Part shown: positions 39,352 through 47,392 of the stretch, in pieces
How the letters are laid out: each line of letters starts with the position of its first letter
Position numbering within the stretch: the stretch's first letter is position 1
Origin: Ancylobacter polymorphus
Lineage (GTDB): Bacteria; Pseudomonadota; Alphaproteobacteria; Rhizobiales; Xanthobacteraceae
Direction: 5' to 3'
Assembly: GCF_030813495.1 (NCBI RefSeq)
Contig: NZ_JAUSUI010000001.1
Location: forward strand, 434,001-498,000
DNA: 64,000 bases
Made by a program: the position numbers and the translations under genes
The notes under the pieces: model-generated
What the model was told of the DNA's origin: nothing
Databases searched by the model: none
Seen by the model: the letters and a program-made list of their open reading frames with translations, nothing else

Positions 39352-40286
39352 GCCGTGCCCCGCTCGACCGCGCGCAGCCGGCGCGACAGCGCCACCAGCT
39401 CGGCCGGCGGCAATTCGCGCTGCGCCCCGGCGGGGTCGGCCCCGAAAAAGGCGCGGCGCGAGGCGGCGAACAGCCGGCGCACCTCCGCCTCCGCCGCGCG
39501 GAAGGCGGCATGGCGCTCGAAGAAGCCCGGCAGGTCCTCGGCGAACACGCCCTTGCCGTCGGTGGCGTCGAAGGCCCGGTGCAGCGCCTGCAGCGCGCGG
39601 GCATAGCGCGAGGCGGCGAGCGCCGGATCGGCGGCAGGCGCGGCCAGCGCCGCCGGAATCGCCCGCGCCGCCCGCGCGAAGGGGCGCGACCGGCGTCGGC
39701 CGAAGGGCCCCCAGCCCATCTGCCAGGCGAGAAGCAGAAGGGCGAGCAGCGCCACGCCGAGCGCGAGCAGCAACCCGCGCATCAGCGGCGCCGTGGGCAG
39801 CAGGCGCGGGGCGATGTCCGGACGCAGCGCCATGGCCGGGCCCGGCCCGGTGGCGACGATCTCGCGCAGCGGCGACATCAGGAACGACCAGCTGGGCACG
39901 TCCACCGCCACCCGCCGCTCGCCATCGACGGCGAACAGGGCGACGGCGGGGATGGTGAGCCGGCGCGGCTCCAGCGGCGCATAGAAGGTCTGGTAGACGA
40001 GATCGAGCGTGTAGCGGTGGACGCCGTCACGGACGCCCTGATCCTTCACCCGCACATCCCTCAGGTCGAGCCAGTAATTGAGCGCGCGCGGGGTGGGCAG
40101 CGAGGCGGAATCGAGCCGGAAAGGCGCGTCGAGCGCGATGTCGGCGGTGAGGGTCAGCGTGTCGCCGATGACATGGCCGAAGCCGCGCGGGGCGTAGAGT
40201 TCCACGCCGCGCAGCTGGGCCAGGGCCGGGGAGATGGACAGGGCCAGCAGAACCAGCGTGGCCAGGATGCGCGCGCGCCACCCCAT
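39348..40286 (-). CDS. mxaA: MxaA, methanol dehydrogenase calcium-insertion protein
   Basis: Protein of 312 residues with signal peptide (MGWRARILATLVLLALSISPALA-QL), a periplasmic beta-sandwich domain (VIGDTLTLTADIALDAPF ... RRLTIPAVALFAV), and a membrane span near residues 165-185 (GLLLALGVALLALLLLAW) with a cytoplasmic tail. MxaA is required for calcium incorporation in known methylotrophs. It begins directly after the mxaS stop with no gap. Confidence 0.88.
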   Translation of the reverse strand: MGWRARILATLVLLALSISPALAQLRGVELYAPRGFGHVIGDTLTLTADIALDAPFRLDSASLPTPRALNYWLDLRDVRVKDQGVRDGVHRYTLDLVYQTFYAPLEPRRLTIPAVALFAVDGERRVAVDVPSWSFLMSPLREIVATGPGPAMALRPDIAPRLLPTAPLMRGLLLALGVALLALLLLAWQMGWGPFGRRRSRPFARAARAIPAALAAPAADPALAASRYARALQALHRAFDATDGKGVFAEDLPGFFERHAAFRAAEAEVRRLFAASRRAFFGADPAGAQRELPPAELVALSRRLRAVERGTA

Positions 40287-41159
40287 TCAGCCCTCCATCA
40301 GCCGCTGGGCCAGCGCGTCGGTGTCGAGCGCGTCCTTGAGCGTGACCGGGCGCAGGCCGCGACGGGCGAACAGCCCCGCCAGTGCCGCCTGCCGCGCGCG
40401 CGCCGCGCGCAACCAGCGGGCGCGCAGGGCCGGGCGCATGAACACCAGACGGGCCGCGCCGGTCTCCAAATCGCCGAGTTCGATCAGCCCCCAGCGCGGC
40501 AGGTCTTCTTCCAGCGCGCCGTCGCGCAGCACGACGGGGACCACATCGTGCCGCCACAGCGCATCGAGCAGCCGCTCGATCTCGCCCGCCGGCATGAGAA
40601 AATCCGACACCAGAAACACCAGGGAACGACGCCCCGGCAGGCGGCCGGAGGCCTCGAACAGGCCGGCCGCGCCGGCGCCGCGCGGCCGGGCGGCCATCAG
40701 CCGCTCGCGTACCTCCGCCTCCAGCCCGCGCCGGCGCGACAGCGGCAGGCTGGCGGCCTCGTTCACGCCGTCGTCGCAGCCGAACAGCGCGAAATTGTCG
40801 CCGGAGCGCACGGCGGACAGCGCCAGCAGCGCGCCGAGTTCCGCCACCGGACCGGCCACCGCCGCGCCGAAGCGCATGGAGCCGGAGAGATCGACCAGCA
40901 TCGCCACCGGCACGGCGCGGCGCGGCGCGAACTGGCGCACATGCAATTCGCCATAGGGATCGCGCAGCGAAACGCGCAGATCGATCCGGCGCGGATCGGG
41001 CTGGCGCAGCAGCGAGACATGGCGGCGGAACTCGCCCTCCGCGCCCTCGCCCCGCCCGGGATGGGCGCCGGGAAAGATGCCCTCCGGCCGCCAGCGCAGG
41101 CGATAGGGAAGCGGGCGCAGATCGTCGGCCGTCGGCGTGTCGCGCGGCGTCGCCGTCAT
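40287..41159 (-). CDS. mxaS: MxaS, DUF58 protein
   Basis: Protein of 290 residues with DUF58/VWA-like core (RIDLRVSLRDPYGELHVRQ, VAMLVDLSGSMRFG, LVFLVSDFLMPAGEIERLL). DUF58 proteins work with MoxR ATPases, and mxaR is immediately upstream with a 4-base overlap. Probably part of the chaperone complex maturing methanol dehydrogenase. Confidence 0.9.
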   Translation of the reverse strand: MTATPRDTPTADDLRPLPYRLRWRPEGIFPGAHPGRGEGAEGEFRRHVSLLRQPDPRRIDLRVSLRDPYGELHVRQFAPRRAVPVAMLVDLSGSMRFGAAVAGPVAELGALLALSAVRSGDNFALFGCDDGVNEAASLPLSRRRGLEAEVRERLMAARPRGAGAAGLFEASGRLPGRRSLVFLVSDFLMPAGEIERLLDALWRHDVVPVVLRDGALEEDLPRWGLIELGDLETGAARLVFMRPALRARWLRAARARQAALAGLFARRGLRPVTLKDALDTDALAQRLMEG

Positions 41160-42187
41160 GGCGCCGGCACCCGCGCGAACACGCCGGCGATGAGCGCGGC
41201 GACGATGGGTTCGCGGCGCATCTCATAGACCGGATCGGTGAAGATGCGGTGCGCCATGACTTCGGGGAACACGGCGCGCAGATCCTCCGGCACCACCATG
41301 TCGCGCCCTTCAAGCCACGCCCGCACGCGGGCGGCGCGGATGAGGTAGCTCATGCCGCGCGGGCTGGCGCCGCCCTGCACCACCCGGTCCATCGCCACGC
41401 CCTCGATGGTGAGGCCGAGCCGGCCGGGATGGCGCACGCCTTCCCACAGCGCCAGCGTATAGGCTTCCAGCGCCGGGCTGGTGCGCACGCCGATCTGGAT
41501 GGCGCGGGCGACGGTGCCGAGCGCCTGCGGGTCGAGCACGCCGCTCTCCACATCCATCAGCAGCGTATCGACATCGTGGAAACGCGGATCGAACACCAGC
41601 GCGCGCCGGGCCTCCTCCGCTTCCGGCATCGCCACCTGCACCTCCATCAGGAAGCGGTCGCGGGCGGCGGCGGGCAGTTCGAAGGTCTCCTCGCGCTCCA
41701 CCCGGTTGCGGTCGGCGAAGACCTGTACATGCGGGAAACGGTATTCCCGGTTGAAGGCCGAGACCGAGCGCTCCGCCATCAGCCGCAGCAGCAGCGAATG
41801 CACCTGCGGGCGGGCACGGTTGATCTCGTTGAAGAAGAAGATGGAGAGGTCCTCGCCCTGGCGCAGCAGCGGGCCGGGGTCGATGCGCGGCTTGCCGTCC
41901 TCGCCGAGATGGGCGTGGTAGACGAGATCGCCCGGCATCAGGTCGATCGTGCCCTCGATGCGCTCGAACGCGCCGCCGATGGCGCGCGCCATCGCCCGCA
42001 ACAGCGTGGTCTTTCCGACACCGACATCGCCTTCCAGCAGCACATGGCCGCGCGCGAAGGTGGCGATGGTCAGCAGGCGGATCACCCGCTCCTGCCCCAG
42101 CACCACCTTGCCGATTTCGCGCTCGAAGCGCAGCGCGTGGGCGTGCCAGTCCGCCAGCACGGAATCGGGATCGCGGACGAGATGCAT
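41156..42187 (-). CDS. mxaR: MxaR, MoxR-type AAA ATPase
   Basis: AAA+ ATPase of 343 residues with Walker A GDVGVGKTT (53-61), Walker B FFFNEINRARPQVHSLLL and sensor region AARDRFLMEVQVAMP. The namesake MoxR family acts as a metal-insertion chaperone with VWA proteins such as MxaC/L. It starts about 200 bases after mxaI, behind three stem-loops, so its level is probably far below that of the structural genes. Confidence 0.92.
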   Translation of the reverse strand: MHLVRDPDSVLADWHAHALRFEREIGKVVLGQERVIRLLTIATFARGHVLLEGDVGVGKTTLLRAMARAIGGAFERIEGTIDLMPGDLVYHAHLGEDGKPRIDPGPLLRQGEDLSIFFFNEINRARPQVHSLLLRLMAERSVSAFNREYRFPHVQVFADRNRVEREETFELPAAARDRFLMEVQVAMPEAEEARRALVFDPRFHDVDTLLMDVESGVLDPQALGTVARAIQIGVRTSPALEAYTLALWEGVRHPGRLGLTIEGVAMDRVVQGGASPRGMSYLIRAARVRAWLEGRDMVVPEDLRAVFPEVMAHRIFTDPVYEMRREPIVAALIAGVFARVPAP

Positions 42188-42235
42188 GGGGGGAGCCTCT
42201 CAGGCGGCGGGCGCGGGCCGCTTGTGCCGGAAAAG

Positions 42236-42285
42236 GGCGCGGCCCACGCCGGACGGAGAGGACCCCGTTCGGCGTCGGCCGCGCC
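42236..42285 (-). other. Long stem-loop 1 in the mxaI-mxaR spacer
   Basis: GGCGCGGCC (42236-42244) pairs perfectly with GGCCGCGCC (42277-42285), and the inner segment ACGCCGGACGG pairs with CCGTTCGGCGT. In the minus-strand transcript this gives about 19 base pairs with two mismatches and an 8-nt loop. No T-run follows. It probably acts as a 3' stabiliser or processing barrier for the abundant mxaFJGI message, inferred from position and strength. Confidence 0.7.
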
Positions 42286-42298
42286 AGTTGCCCACAAA

Positions 42299-42315
42299 CC
42301 GGGCGGCTTGCCCGG
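42299..42315 (-). other. Stem-loop 2 in the mxaI-mxaR spacer
   Basis: Perfect CCGGGC-N5-GCCCGG hairpin, 13 bases from stem-loop 1 and 9 bases from stem-loop 3. It belongs to the same structured spacer that separates structural from maturation genes. Confidence 0.6.
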
Positions 42316-42324
42316 AGGATCGCG

Positions 42325-42351
42325 GGGCGGACAGGAGAATATCGTCCGCCC
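42325..42351 (-). other. Stem-loop 3 in the mxaI-mxaR spacer
   Basis: Perfect 8-bp GGGCGGAC-N11-GTCCGCCC hairpin, the first structure met by polymerase after the mxaI stop (40 bases later). The complementary strand has no T-run after it, so full termination is unlikely; partial termination or RNA end protection fits better. Confidence 0.62.
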
Positions 42352-42391
42352 GCAAGTGGGTTCTCGAAGAACAGAGCCGTGCGGCCGGGGG

Positions 42392-42703
42392 TCAGTTCGG
42401 GATCTTGCTCACGTCATAGACCCACTTGCCGGTCTTCTCGAAATTGGCGACGCGCTGGGCGTTGCGCGCTTCCATCGCCTTGATCGATTCCGACTGCTTG
42501 TTCAGTTCCTTGGGGTCGTGCTTGGGATCGTATTTGGAGCCCGCCACCTTGTCGGGATAGCCGGGCTTGGGTTCCCAGCAATTGCCGGGCGCCTTGCAAT
42601 TGGTGCCGTCATAGGCGCTGGCGCCGCCCACCAGAGCGAGGGACAGCACGCCGGCACCGGCGAGGGTCATGGCGAAGGTGAGGCTGCGGTCGATGATGCT
42701 CAT
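42392..42703 (-). CDS. mxaI: MxaI, methanol dehydrogenase small subunit
   Basis: Protein of 103 residues with signal peptide (MSIIDRSLTFAMTLAGAGVLSLALVGGASA) and a mature chain of about 73 residues that is Lys- and Cys-containing (YDGTNCKAPGNCWEPKPGYP ... KTGKWVYDVSKIPN), the classical beta subunit. AGGAGA precedes the ATG at 42703. Its presence confirms an alpha2beta2 MxaFI enzyme rather than XoxF, which lacks MxaI. Confidence 0.95.
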   Translation of the reverse strand: MSIIDRSLTFAMTLAGAGVLSLALVGGASAYDGTNCKAPGNCWEPKPGYPDKVAGSKYDPKHDPKELNKQSESIKAMEARNAQRVANFEKTGKWVYDVSKIPN

Positions 42704-42746
42704 GTCAGTCTCCTGGTCGTTTTCCACCCGTCATCAACCGACCGGT

Positions 42747-43340
42747 TCAGCCGGCCGGCCCGCCGCACGCCGCGGGCAGCTCTTCGGCTGGCTCAACGTG
42801 CTTGGCGTTCGCGTCGAAGGGCTTGAACTTGCTGCGCTGCTCATCGGTGAGCCACACGGCGCCCTTCGGATCGTCCTTGTAGAGATGCCGGACCCAGGCC
42901 ATGGCGAGGAGCATCTCGTTCATGTTCAGCGCGCCATACATCGGGCCCATCTGGCCGTTGGCGCCGCCGAAGATCGTTTCGAACAAGCCCTGGTCGGTCT
43001 CGTTCTTGGGATAGGTCCAGTAGGAATCGTTGAGGCCGGGGCCGATCTTGCCCTCGCCATAATGGCCGTGGCAGCCCGAGCACATGGACAGGAAGATCTC
43101 ATGCGCCTTGGGCAGGCAGACGGGATCCTCGTTGTAGATGTTCTTGCCCGTCTCCAGGAAGACCTTCACCGCCTTGGTGTCGCGTCCCTCTTCCGGCGCC
43201 TCGGAAAGGTCGAGCGGCTGCCCGGTGACGGTGTTGCTGAGCATGATCGCGGCACGGGCACCGAACCCGACCACGCCGGCTCCGAGCGCTCCGGCGAGCA
43301 GCAGCGTGGCCGCCTTCTTGGTGAAAATCGTCTTCGTCAT
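42747..43340 (-). CDS. mxaG: MxaG, cytochrome cL
   Basis: Periplasmic c-type cytochrome of 197 residues with signal anchor ([23 protein letters not shown]) and one haem site CSGCH (87-91). The Met-rich stretch [16 protein letters not shown] may supply the axial ligand. It is the specific electron acceptor of methanol dehydrogenase. The ATG at 43340 is chosen because the signal peptide follows directly. Confidence 0.94.
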   Translation of the reverse strand: MTKTIFTKKAATLLLAGALGAGVVGFGARAAIMLSNTVTGQPLDLSEAPEEGRDTKAVKVFLETGKNIYNEDPVCLPKAHEIFLSMCSGCHGHYGEGKIGPGLNDSYWTYPKNETDQGLFETIFGGANGQMGPMYGALNMNEMLLAMAWVRHLYKDDPKGAVWLTDEQRSKFKPFDANAKHVEPAEELPAACGGPAG

Positions 43341-43370
43341 CGAACCTTGTTCACATCCAGAGATCAGGGG

Positions 43371-43400
43371 CGCACCGCGGCCCGGCAGACACGCGGTGCG
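43371..43400 (-). other. Stem-loop between mxaJ and mxaG
   Basis: Perfect 9-bp inverted repeat CGCACCGCG (43371-43379) and CGCGGTGCG (43392-43400) with a 12-base loop, in the 73-bp spacer just after the mxaJ stop. No T-run. Likely RNA-stability element like those flanking mxaF and mxaI. Confidence 0.6.
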
Positions 43401-43413
43401 TCGGAAGCCATGG

Positions 43414-44307
43414 TCAGGTATTCGGCTCAAGCAGCGGAATGCCTTCCTGGGTCAGGATCTGCTCGATCTGCGGGCGCGCCTTCTCCAGCGCTTCGTTGAT
43501 CTGCTTGACCAGTTCCGGGTCGTTCTTGCGCACGCCGATGGCCTGGTCGTAATGCATCGGGATCGGCGCATCGTTCGGCCGGTCGATGTCCTTGGTGATG
43601 ACCGTGATCCGCAGCGGGGTGGACGACGCCTTCACATAGCGCGCGACTTCCGGCGCGAAGGCGATGCCGACATCGGCCTCGCCGCTGGCGACCTCGGAGA
43701 CGATCCGGTCGCCCGGCACCTGGACCCACTGGTTGCGGCGGGATTTGAAGTTGACCAGCGAGTACATGTAGGCCGCGTTGTCCTCGAACCGGCCGATGCG
43801 CTTGAGCATGGTTTCGGCGGGCGAATAGAAGCGCACCGCGAAACGGGCCTGGTCCTTGATCTGCTGGTCTTCCCAGTCACTGGCGGTGATGTTGCGGTCG
43901 GCCTTAGTCACCAGCACATAGCCGGTGCGGTAATAGGGCTTGGAGGCGAGCACGCGCTCATCGCCGACATCGACGCCCATCACCACGTCGCAGTTGTTCT
44001 TGTCGAGCTGATCGCGCACGAGATAGATGCCCGGCTGGTCGGTGCGCACGAACACCGGCTTGCGGCCCATGGCCTGCGCCAGCACGATGGCGATGCGGTC
44101 CTCGAAGCCGCTATTGTCGGCGGCGGAGAACGGCGCTTCGACGTTCGAGGCGCAGATGCGCAACTCGTTGGGATTGCGGCCGGCGGCCTTGTCGGCCTCG
44201 ACGGTCGCGGCGCGGGCGAGCCCGGCAAAGGCAAAACCGGACAAGGCGAGACCGGCGGCAAGGGCGAGCCGGCTGACGACCTGTCGTGTGGACATCGGGG
44301 AGCCCAT
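43414..44307 (-). CDS. mxaJ: MxaJ, periplasmic protein of methanol oxidation
   Basis: Protein of 297 residues with signal peptide ([24 protein letters not shown]) and an SBP_bac_3-like fold ([52 protein letters not shown]). MxaJ is thought to assist methanol dehydrogenase assembly. AGGAGGA lies upstream of the ATG at 44307 (MGSPMSTRQ). Located between mxaF and mxaG as in other methylotrophs. Confidence 0.93.
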   Translation of the reverse strand: MGSPMSTRQVVSRLALAAGLALSGFAFAGLARAATVEADKAAGRNPNELRICASNVEAPFSAADNSGFEDRIAIVLAQAMGRKPVFVRTDQPGIYLVRDQLDKNNCDVVMGVDVGDERVLASKPYYRTGYVLVTKADRNITASDWEDQQIKDQARFAVRFYSPAETMLKRIGRFEDNAAYMYSLVNFKSRRNQWVQVPGDRIVSEVASGEADVGIAFAPEVARYVKASSTPLRITVITKDIDRPNDAPIPMHYDQAIGVRKNDPELVKQINEALEKARPQIEQILTQEGIPLLEPNT

Positions 44308-44366
44308 GGCGAGTCCTCCTGGACGGGATTTCGGGTGCGAGAGGTGCTGTAAGGCAGGGGCGGGCA

Positions 44367-44410
44367 GGGGACGCGGCACCGGCGGTGAGCCCTTGTCGGT
44401 GCGCGTCCCC
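44367..44410 (-). other. Bulged stem-loop in the mxaF-mxaJ spacer
   Basis: GGGGACGC-g-GCACCG (44367-44381) pairs with CGGTGC-GCGTCCCC (44397-44410): 14 base pairs with a single bulged base and a 15-base loop. It is the structure nearest mxaJ of three consecutive hairpins between these genes. Confidence 0.65.
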
Positions 44411-44417
44411 GTTCCTT

Positions 44418-44451
44418 GGGCGACCGGCGGCGGGGCAGCCGTCGGTCGCCC
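44418..44451 (-). other. Second stem-loop in the mxaF-mxaJ spacer
   Basis: Perfect GGGCGACCG (44418-44426) and CGGTCGCCC (44443-44451), extendable inward by three more pairs plus one mismatch. Seven bases separate it from the neighbouring hairpin. Confidence 0.65.
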
Positions 44452-44467
44452 GGCCTTCGGAGACAGC

Positions 44468-44489
44468 GCCGCCCGCCGCGCTGGGCGGC
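44468..44489 (-). other. First stem-loop after mxaF
   Basis: GCCGCCC-N8-GGGCGGC, 22 bases after the mxaF stop. As the first hairpin of the three it could protect the 3' end of the highly expressed mxaF message. No T-run follows on the transcribed strand. Confidence 0.6.
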
Positions 44490-44511
44490 CGGCGGCGTGT
44501 CAGGCGAAGGA

Positions 44512-46416
44512 TCAGCCGCCGCCCTGGATGACGTTGGTCGAGTATTCGCCAACGTTCGGGTCGCTGTAGGGGCCGTCGCCATTGAGCGAGAACACCATCA
44601 CGCCGCCACCCATCTGGGTGTAGTGCTGGAGCTGCTTGAAGGCGCCCACCGAGCCGAGGCCGGCGGTCGGGTCGTTGAGGTCGAACACCAGGCCGACGCC
44701 CGGCCAGCCACCGACGCCGTAATAGATGGCGACGTACTGCTTGCCATTATGGGTGTAGGTCATGGGGTGGCCGATCACGCCGGAGGGAAGCTTGAACTTC
44801 CACAGCAGCTCGCCGGTGTCGCTGTCGCGCGCCTTGATGAAGCCGTCCAGCGTCCCGTAGAACATCACGCCGCCAGCGGTGGCGAGCGTGCCGCCCCAGG
44901 CCGCGAAGCGTTCCATCACCTGCCACTTGAACTTGTTGTTGATGGCGTCATAGGCCTTCACCTGACCGAGACCTTCATAGGTCTGGCGGTCACCCTTCGG
45001 GCCCGGATACATCCACAGGGTCGCGCCGACGAAGAACTGGCCGGCACGGTAGGGAAGCATGAAGGGCTCCCAGTCCATGCAGATGTGGTTGATGCCCATG
45101 AAGAAGGACTTGCGCTCCGGATCGTAGGAGTCATGTCCCTGGTTGTGGTAGCCCATGGCCGAGGGGCAGATGTCGCGGCCCTTGTGGTCCATGCGCGTGC
45201 CGAATTCCGGGTCGCGCTCGGGCAGGCCGGTCTTCAGGTCGACCTTCTTCACCCAGTTGACCGTGTCGTCGATCTTGTCGGCCGAGACGAGGTCGCCATT
45301 GGTGCGGTCGAGCGTGTAGACGATGCCGTTACGGTCGGGATGGGTGAGAAGCTTGCGCATCTTCCCTTCCTTGTCCTGCTGCTCGGAAAGCATCATGACG
45401 TTGACGCCGGCATAATCCCATTCGTCGTGCGGGGTCTTCTGGTAGCCGAACTTGGCGTTACCCGTGTCGATGTCGCGACCCCAGATGGTCATCGTCCACT
45501 TGTTGTCGCCCGGGCGCATCGTCTCGTTCCACGGCGCCGGGTTGCCCGAGCCGTAGTAGAAGAGGTTGGTGCCGGGGTCGAAGGCGTACCAGCCCCAGTT
45601 GGTGCCGCCGCCGATCTTCCAGGCCTCGCCTTCCCAGGTCGCCTTGCCGAGGCCCTTCTGGCCGTATTGCGGGTTGGCGCTGTTGAAGTCGTCGGCGAGG
45701 CGCACTTCCTCGTCCGGCCCGGTCGCATAGGCGCGCCACTTCTGGGCGCCGGTGGGGATGTCATAGGCGGTGACATAGCCGCGCACGCCGAGTTCGGCGC
45801 CCGAGGAGCCGATCAGCACCGAATCCTTGACCACGTAAGGCGCGATGGTGAGCGTCGAGCCGACCTTGATGTCGGAGTTTTCGAGCTTCCAGTACTCCTC
45901 GCCGGTCTTGGCGTCGAGCGCGACCACATTGCCGTCGAGCTGGGTCTTGATGATCAGCGGGCCGACCTTGCCATTGCCCGGCCAATAGGCGAGGCCGCGA
46001 TTGACCACGTCGCAGCACGCCACCGCGCGGGCGGTCGGGTTCTGCTTCGGCTTGTGCTGCCAGAGGATCTTGCCCGGATCGTCCAGCCCGACCGCGAAGG
46101 TCGTGTTGGGGAAGGGCGAGTGGATGTACATCACGCCGTCGACGACGAGGGGGGTGCCCTCATGGCCGGACAGCACGCCGGTGGAGAACGACCAGGCAGG
46201 ACGCAGCTGCTTGACGTTCGCCTTGGTGATTTCCTTGGCTTCGCTGTAATTGTTGGCGTTGTAGTTCTTGCCGGTCATCGGCCAGTTGTCGGTGCTTTTC
46301 GACAGCTCGACGAGCTTGTCGTTGGCCACCGCCGGCGCCGAGGCGCCGAGGCTCATCGCGGCCGCCATGACGGCGGCGACTGAGAGCGCAGACACCGAAG
46401 TGTACAGTCGGCTCAT
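44512..46416 (-). CDS. mxaF: MxaF, PQQ methanol dehydrogenase large subunit (calcium type)
   Basis: Quinoprotein of 634 residues with signal peptide (cleavage near Ala31, AVA-ND). The vicinal disulfide Cys134-Cys135 (VACCDVV), metal ligands Glu208 (SSGAELG) and Asn292 (GSGNPAPW) and catalytic Asp334 are all present. Asp334 lies in WDYAG; lanthanide-dependent XoxF has Asp at the position of Ala336, so this is the calcium enzyme. Eight-bladed propeller W-motifs are visible ([12 protein letters not shown]). AGGGAAG precedes the ATG at 46416. It oxidises methanol to formaldehyde in the periplasm. Confidence 0.97.
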   Translation of the reverse strand: MSRLYTSVSALSVAAVMAAAMSLGASAPAVANDKLVELSKSTDNWPMTGKNYNANNYSEAKEITKANVKQLRPAWSFSTGVLSGHEGTPLVVDGVMYIHSPFPNTTFAVGLDDPGKILWQHKPKQNPTARAVACCDVVNRGLAYWPGNGKVGPLIIKTQLDGNVVALDAKTGEEYWKLENSDIKVGSTLTIAPYVVKDSVLIGSSGAELGVRGYVTAYDIPTGAQKWRAYATGPDEEVRLADDFNSANPQYGQKGLGKATWEGEAWKIGGGTNWGWYAFDPGTNLFYYGSGNPAPWNETMRPGDNKWTMTIWGRDIDTGNAKFGYQKTPHDEWDYAGVNVMMLSEQQDKEGKMRKLLTHPDRNGIVYTLDRTNGDLVSADKIDDTVNWVKKVDLKTGLPERDPEFGTRMDHKGRDICPSAMGYHNQGHDSYDPERKSFFMGINHICMDWEPFMLPYRAGQFFVGATLWMYPGPKGDRQTYEGLGQVKAYDAINNKFKWQVMERFAAWGGTLATAGGVMFYGTLDGFIKARDSDTGELLWKFKLPSGVIGHPMTYTHNGKQYVAIYYGVGGWPGVGLVFDLNDPTAGLGSVGAFKQLQHYTQMGGGVMVFSLNGDGPYSDPNVGEYSTNVIQGGG

Positions 46417-46560
46417 TGGGTCTTCCCTCGCGTTTCCTACTTCCCAAGCCGCCCCGCTGCGCCCCGGCTTTGCCGTCGACGTGCGGGTCTCTTTTATCCC
46501 TCGCCGCGCCCCCTCATGCGTGGGCAGTTCCATGAGATTGTCTTAGGGAACGGCGGAGAA

Positions 46561-46580
46561 TTCTTATGATTTTCTAAGAA
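46561..46580. promoter_or_regulatory. Inverted repeat TTCTTA-N8-TAAGAA upstream of mxaF
   Basis: Perfect 6-bp inverted repeat about 145-164 bases upstream of the mxaF start, overlapping the putative -10. Candidate binding site for a dimeric regulator of methanol oxidation such as the response regulator encoded at 48825-49487; binding is inference. Confidence 0.5.
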
Positions 46581-46593
46581 CATTGACTGTTCT
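46577..46593. promoter_or_regulatory. Palindrome AGAACA-N5-TGTTCT upstream of mxaF
   Basis: Perfect 6-bp arms with a 5-base spacer, 17 bp in all, overlapping the end of the neighbouring inverted repeat by four bases. It occupies exactly the spacer position between -35 and -10 relative to TAGAAA, a place used by spacer-binding regulators. Strong operator candidate. Confidence 0.55.
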
Positions 46594-46652
46594 GGGAGTA
46601 TTGTTCGCCGCGCTCGGATTTATTGTCTTTAGGCAGAATGGAAATTCGGGGC

Positions 46653-46672
46653 GGGAACTTTTTCCCGTTCCC
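46653..46672. promoter_or_regulatory. Inverted repeat GGGAAC-N8-GTTCCC
   Basis: Perfect 6-bp inverted repeat in the divergent spacer, 60 bases beyond the other two and about 190 bases upstream of the lipoprotein gene. Could be a further activator site or a site for the divergent promoter. Confidence 0.45.
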
Positions 46673-46864
46673 ACAGATAACTCACCCAGCACTGCCGGAA
46701 GCCTTGCCCAAATTGCACGAAAATGCTTCTCTGACAGCGGGTTGAAGCCTTATGCTGCACCCCGGACGCAGGCTTTGCCGATGATGCTGGCGCCGGCACC
46801 GCCGGAGCGGTACTGTTACGAAGCGCTGTTTGTGGCCGCCCTCATAAGAAGTTCATAAGTATAG

Positions 46865-47392
46865 ATGAGCAGCTCGCCCTTTTCCCTTCTGCGCCTGTCG
46901 CTGAGCGCCGTCCTCGCTCTCGGCCTCGCCGGCTGCCCGGGCGAGAGCGAGCCGGAAACGCGCGAGCGCGTCGCTGCGCCGGAGGCCAGCGCCATCGCCC
47001 GCAAGACCTGGCTTCAGCCGACCGACGACACCGATCCGGAGGTCTGGCTCGCCAGCCGCGACGCGGGGGCGGATGTGGCGGCGAACGCACCGGCGGCGAA
47101 GGCGTGGCACGATGTGCTCGACGCCGCCGATGATCGCTTCGGCGAGACCGGGCGGATGATCGCCAACCGTTCGGTGCAGCTGGAGACCATGCTGTCGGAG
47201 ATCGGCATCAGGGAGACGGCGCGCGAAATCATCGCCGATTTCTCCACATTGGCGGGGAAGGGCTCCCGCGCCGGCTTCAGCGATCTGTGCCAGCATTATT
47301 ACAATCTGCGCAAACAGGGCCTCGACCGCACCGCCGCGCTGGCGGCGCTGGCCGAGCAGCCCGCGCTGAAATCCGGGAACCCTGCACCGTGA
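46865..47392 (+). CDS. Lipoprotein of unknown function, divergent from mxaF
   Basis: Protein of 175 residues with a lipoprotein signal peptide (LRLSLSAVLALGLAGC, lipid-modified Cys24) and a helical body (AKAWHDVLDAADDRFGETGRMIANRSVQLETML ... FSDLCQHYYNLRKQGLDRTAALAALAEQ). Its stop overlaps the GTG of the sensor kinase (GTGA), so the two are translationally coupled; it may be a periplasmic partner of the kinase. No family recognised. No strong ribosome site precedes the ATG. Confidence 0.78.
   Translation: MSSSPFSLLRLSLSAVLALGLAGCPGESEPETRERVAAPEASAIARKTWLQPTDDTDPEVWLASRDAGADVAANAPAAKAWHDVLDAADDRFGETGRMIANRSVQLETMLSEIGIRETAREIIADFSTLAGKGSRAGFSDLCQHYYNLRKQGLDRTAALAALAEQPALKSGNPAP

Larger units (their letters stand above)
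46417..46864. promoter_or_regulatory. mxaF control region and divergent spacer (448 bp)
   Basis: No credible gene lies here. The middle part is markedly AT-richer than its surroundings and holds three inverted repeats (46561-46580, 46577-46593, 46653-46672). On the minus strand a TAGAAA -10-like hexamer (46571-46576) directly follows the AGAACA-N5-TGTTCT palindrome, which would give an mxaF leader of about 150 bases; long mxaF leaders are known in methylotrophs. No good -35 is visible, which fits activator dependence. On the plus side weak TTGTGG (46830-46835) and CATAAG (46854-46859) precede the lipoprotein gene. Confidence 0.6.

Noticed and set aside
44416..46383. A 655-residue plus-strand frame opposite mxaF
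   Set aside because: MxaF on the minus strand has every catalytic residue; the antisense frame has none.
44512..46416. XoxF (lanthanide-dependent) identity for the methanol dehydrogenase
   Set aside because: The motif is WDYAG with Ala, not the second Asp of XoxF, and mxaI is present.
46583..46858. A 91-residue plus-strand frame in the mxaF control region
   Set aside because: It overlaps the stacked palindromes, has no ribosome site and no recognisable sequence; treated as non-coding regulatory DNA.
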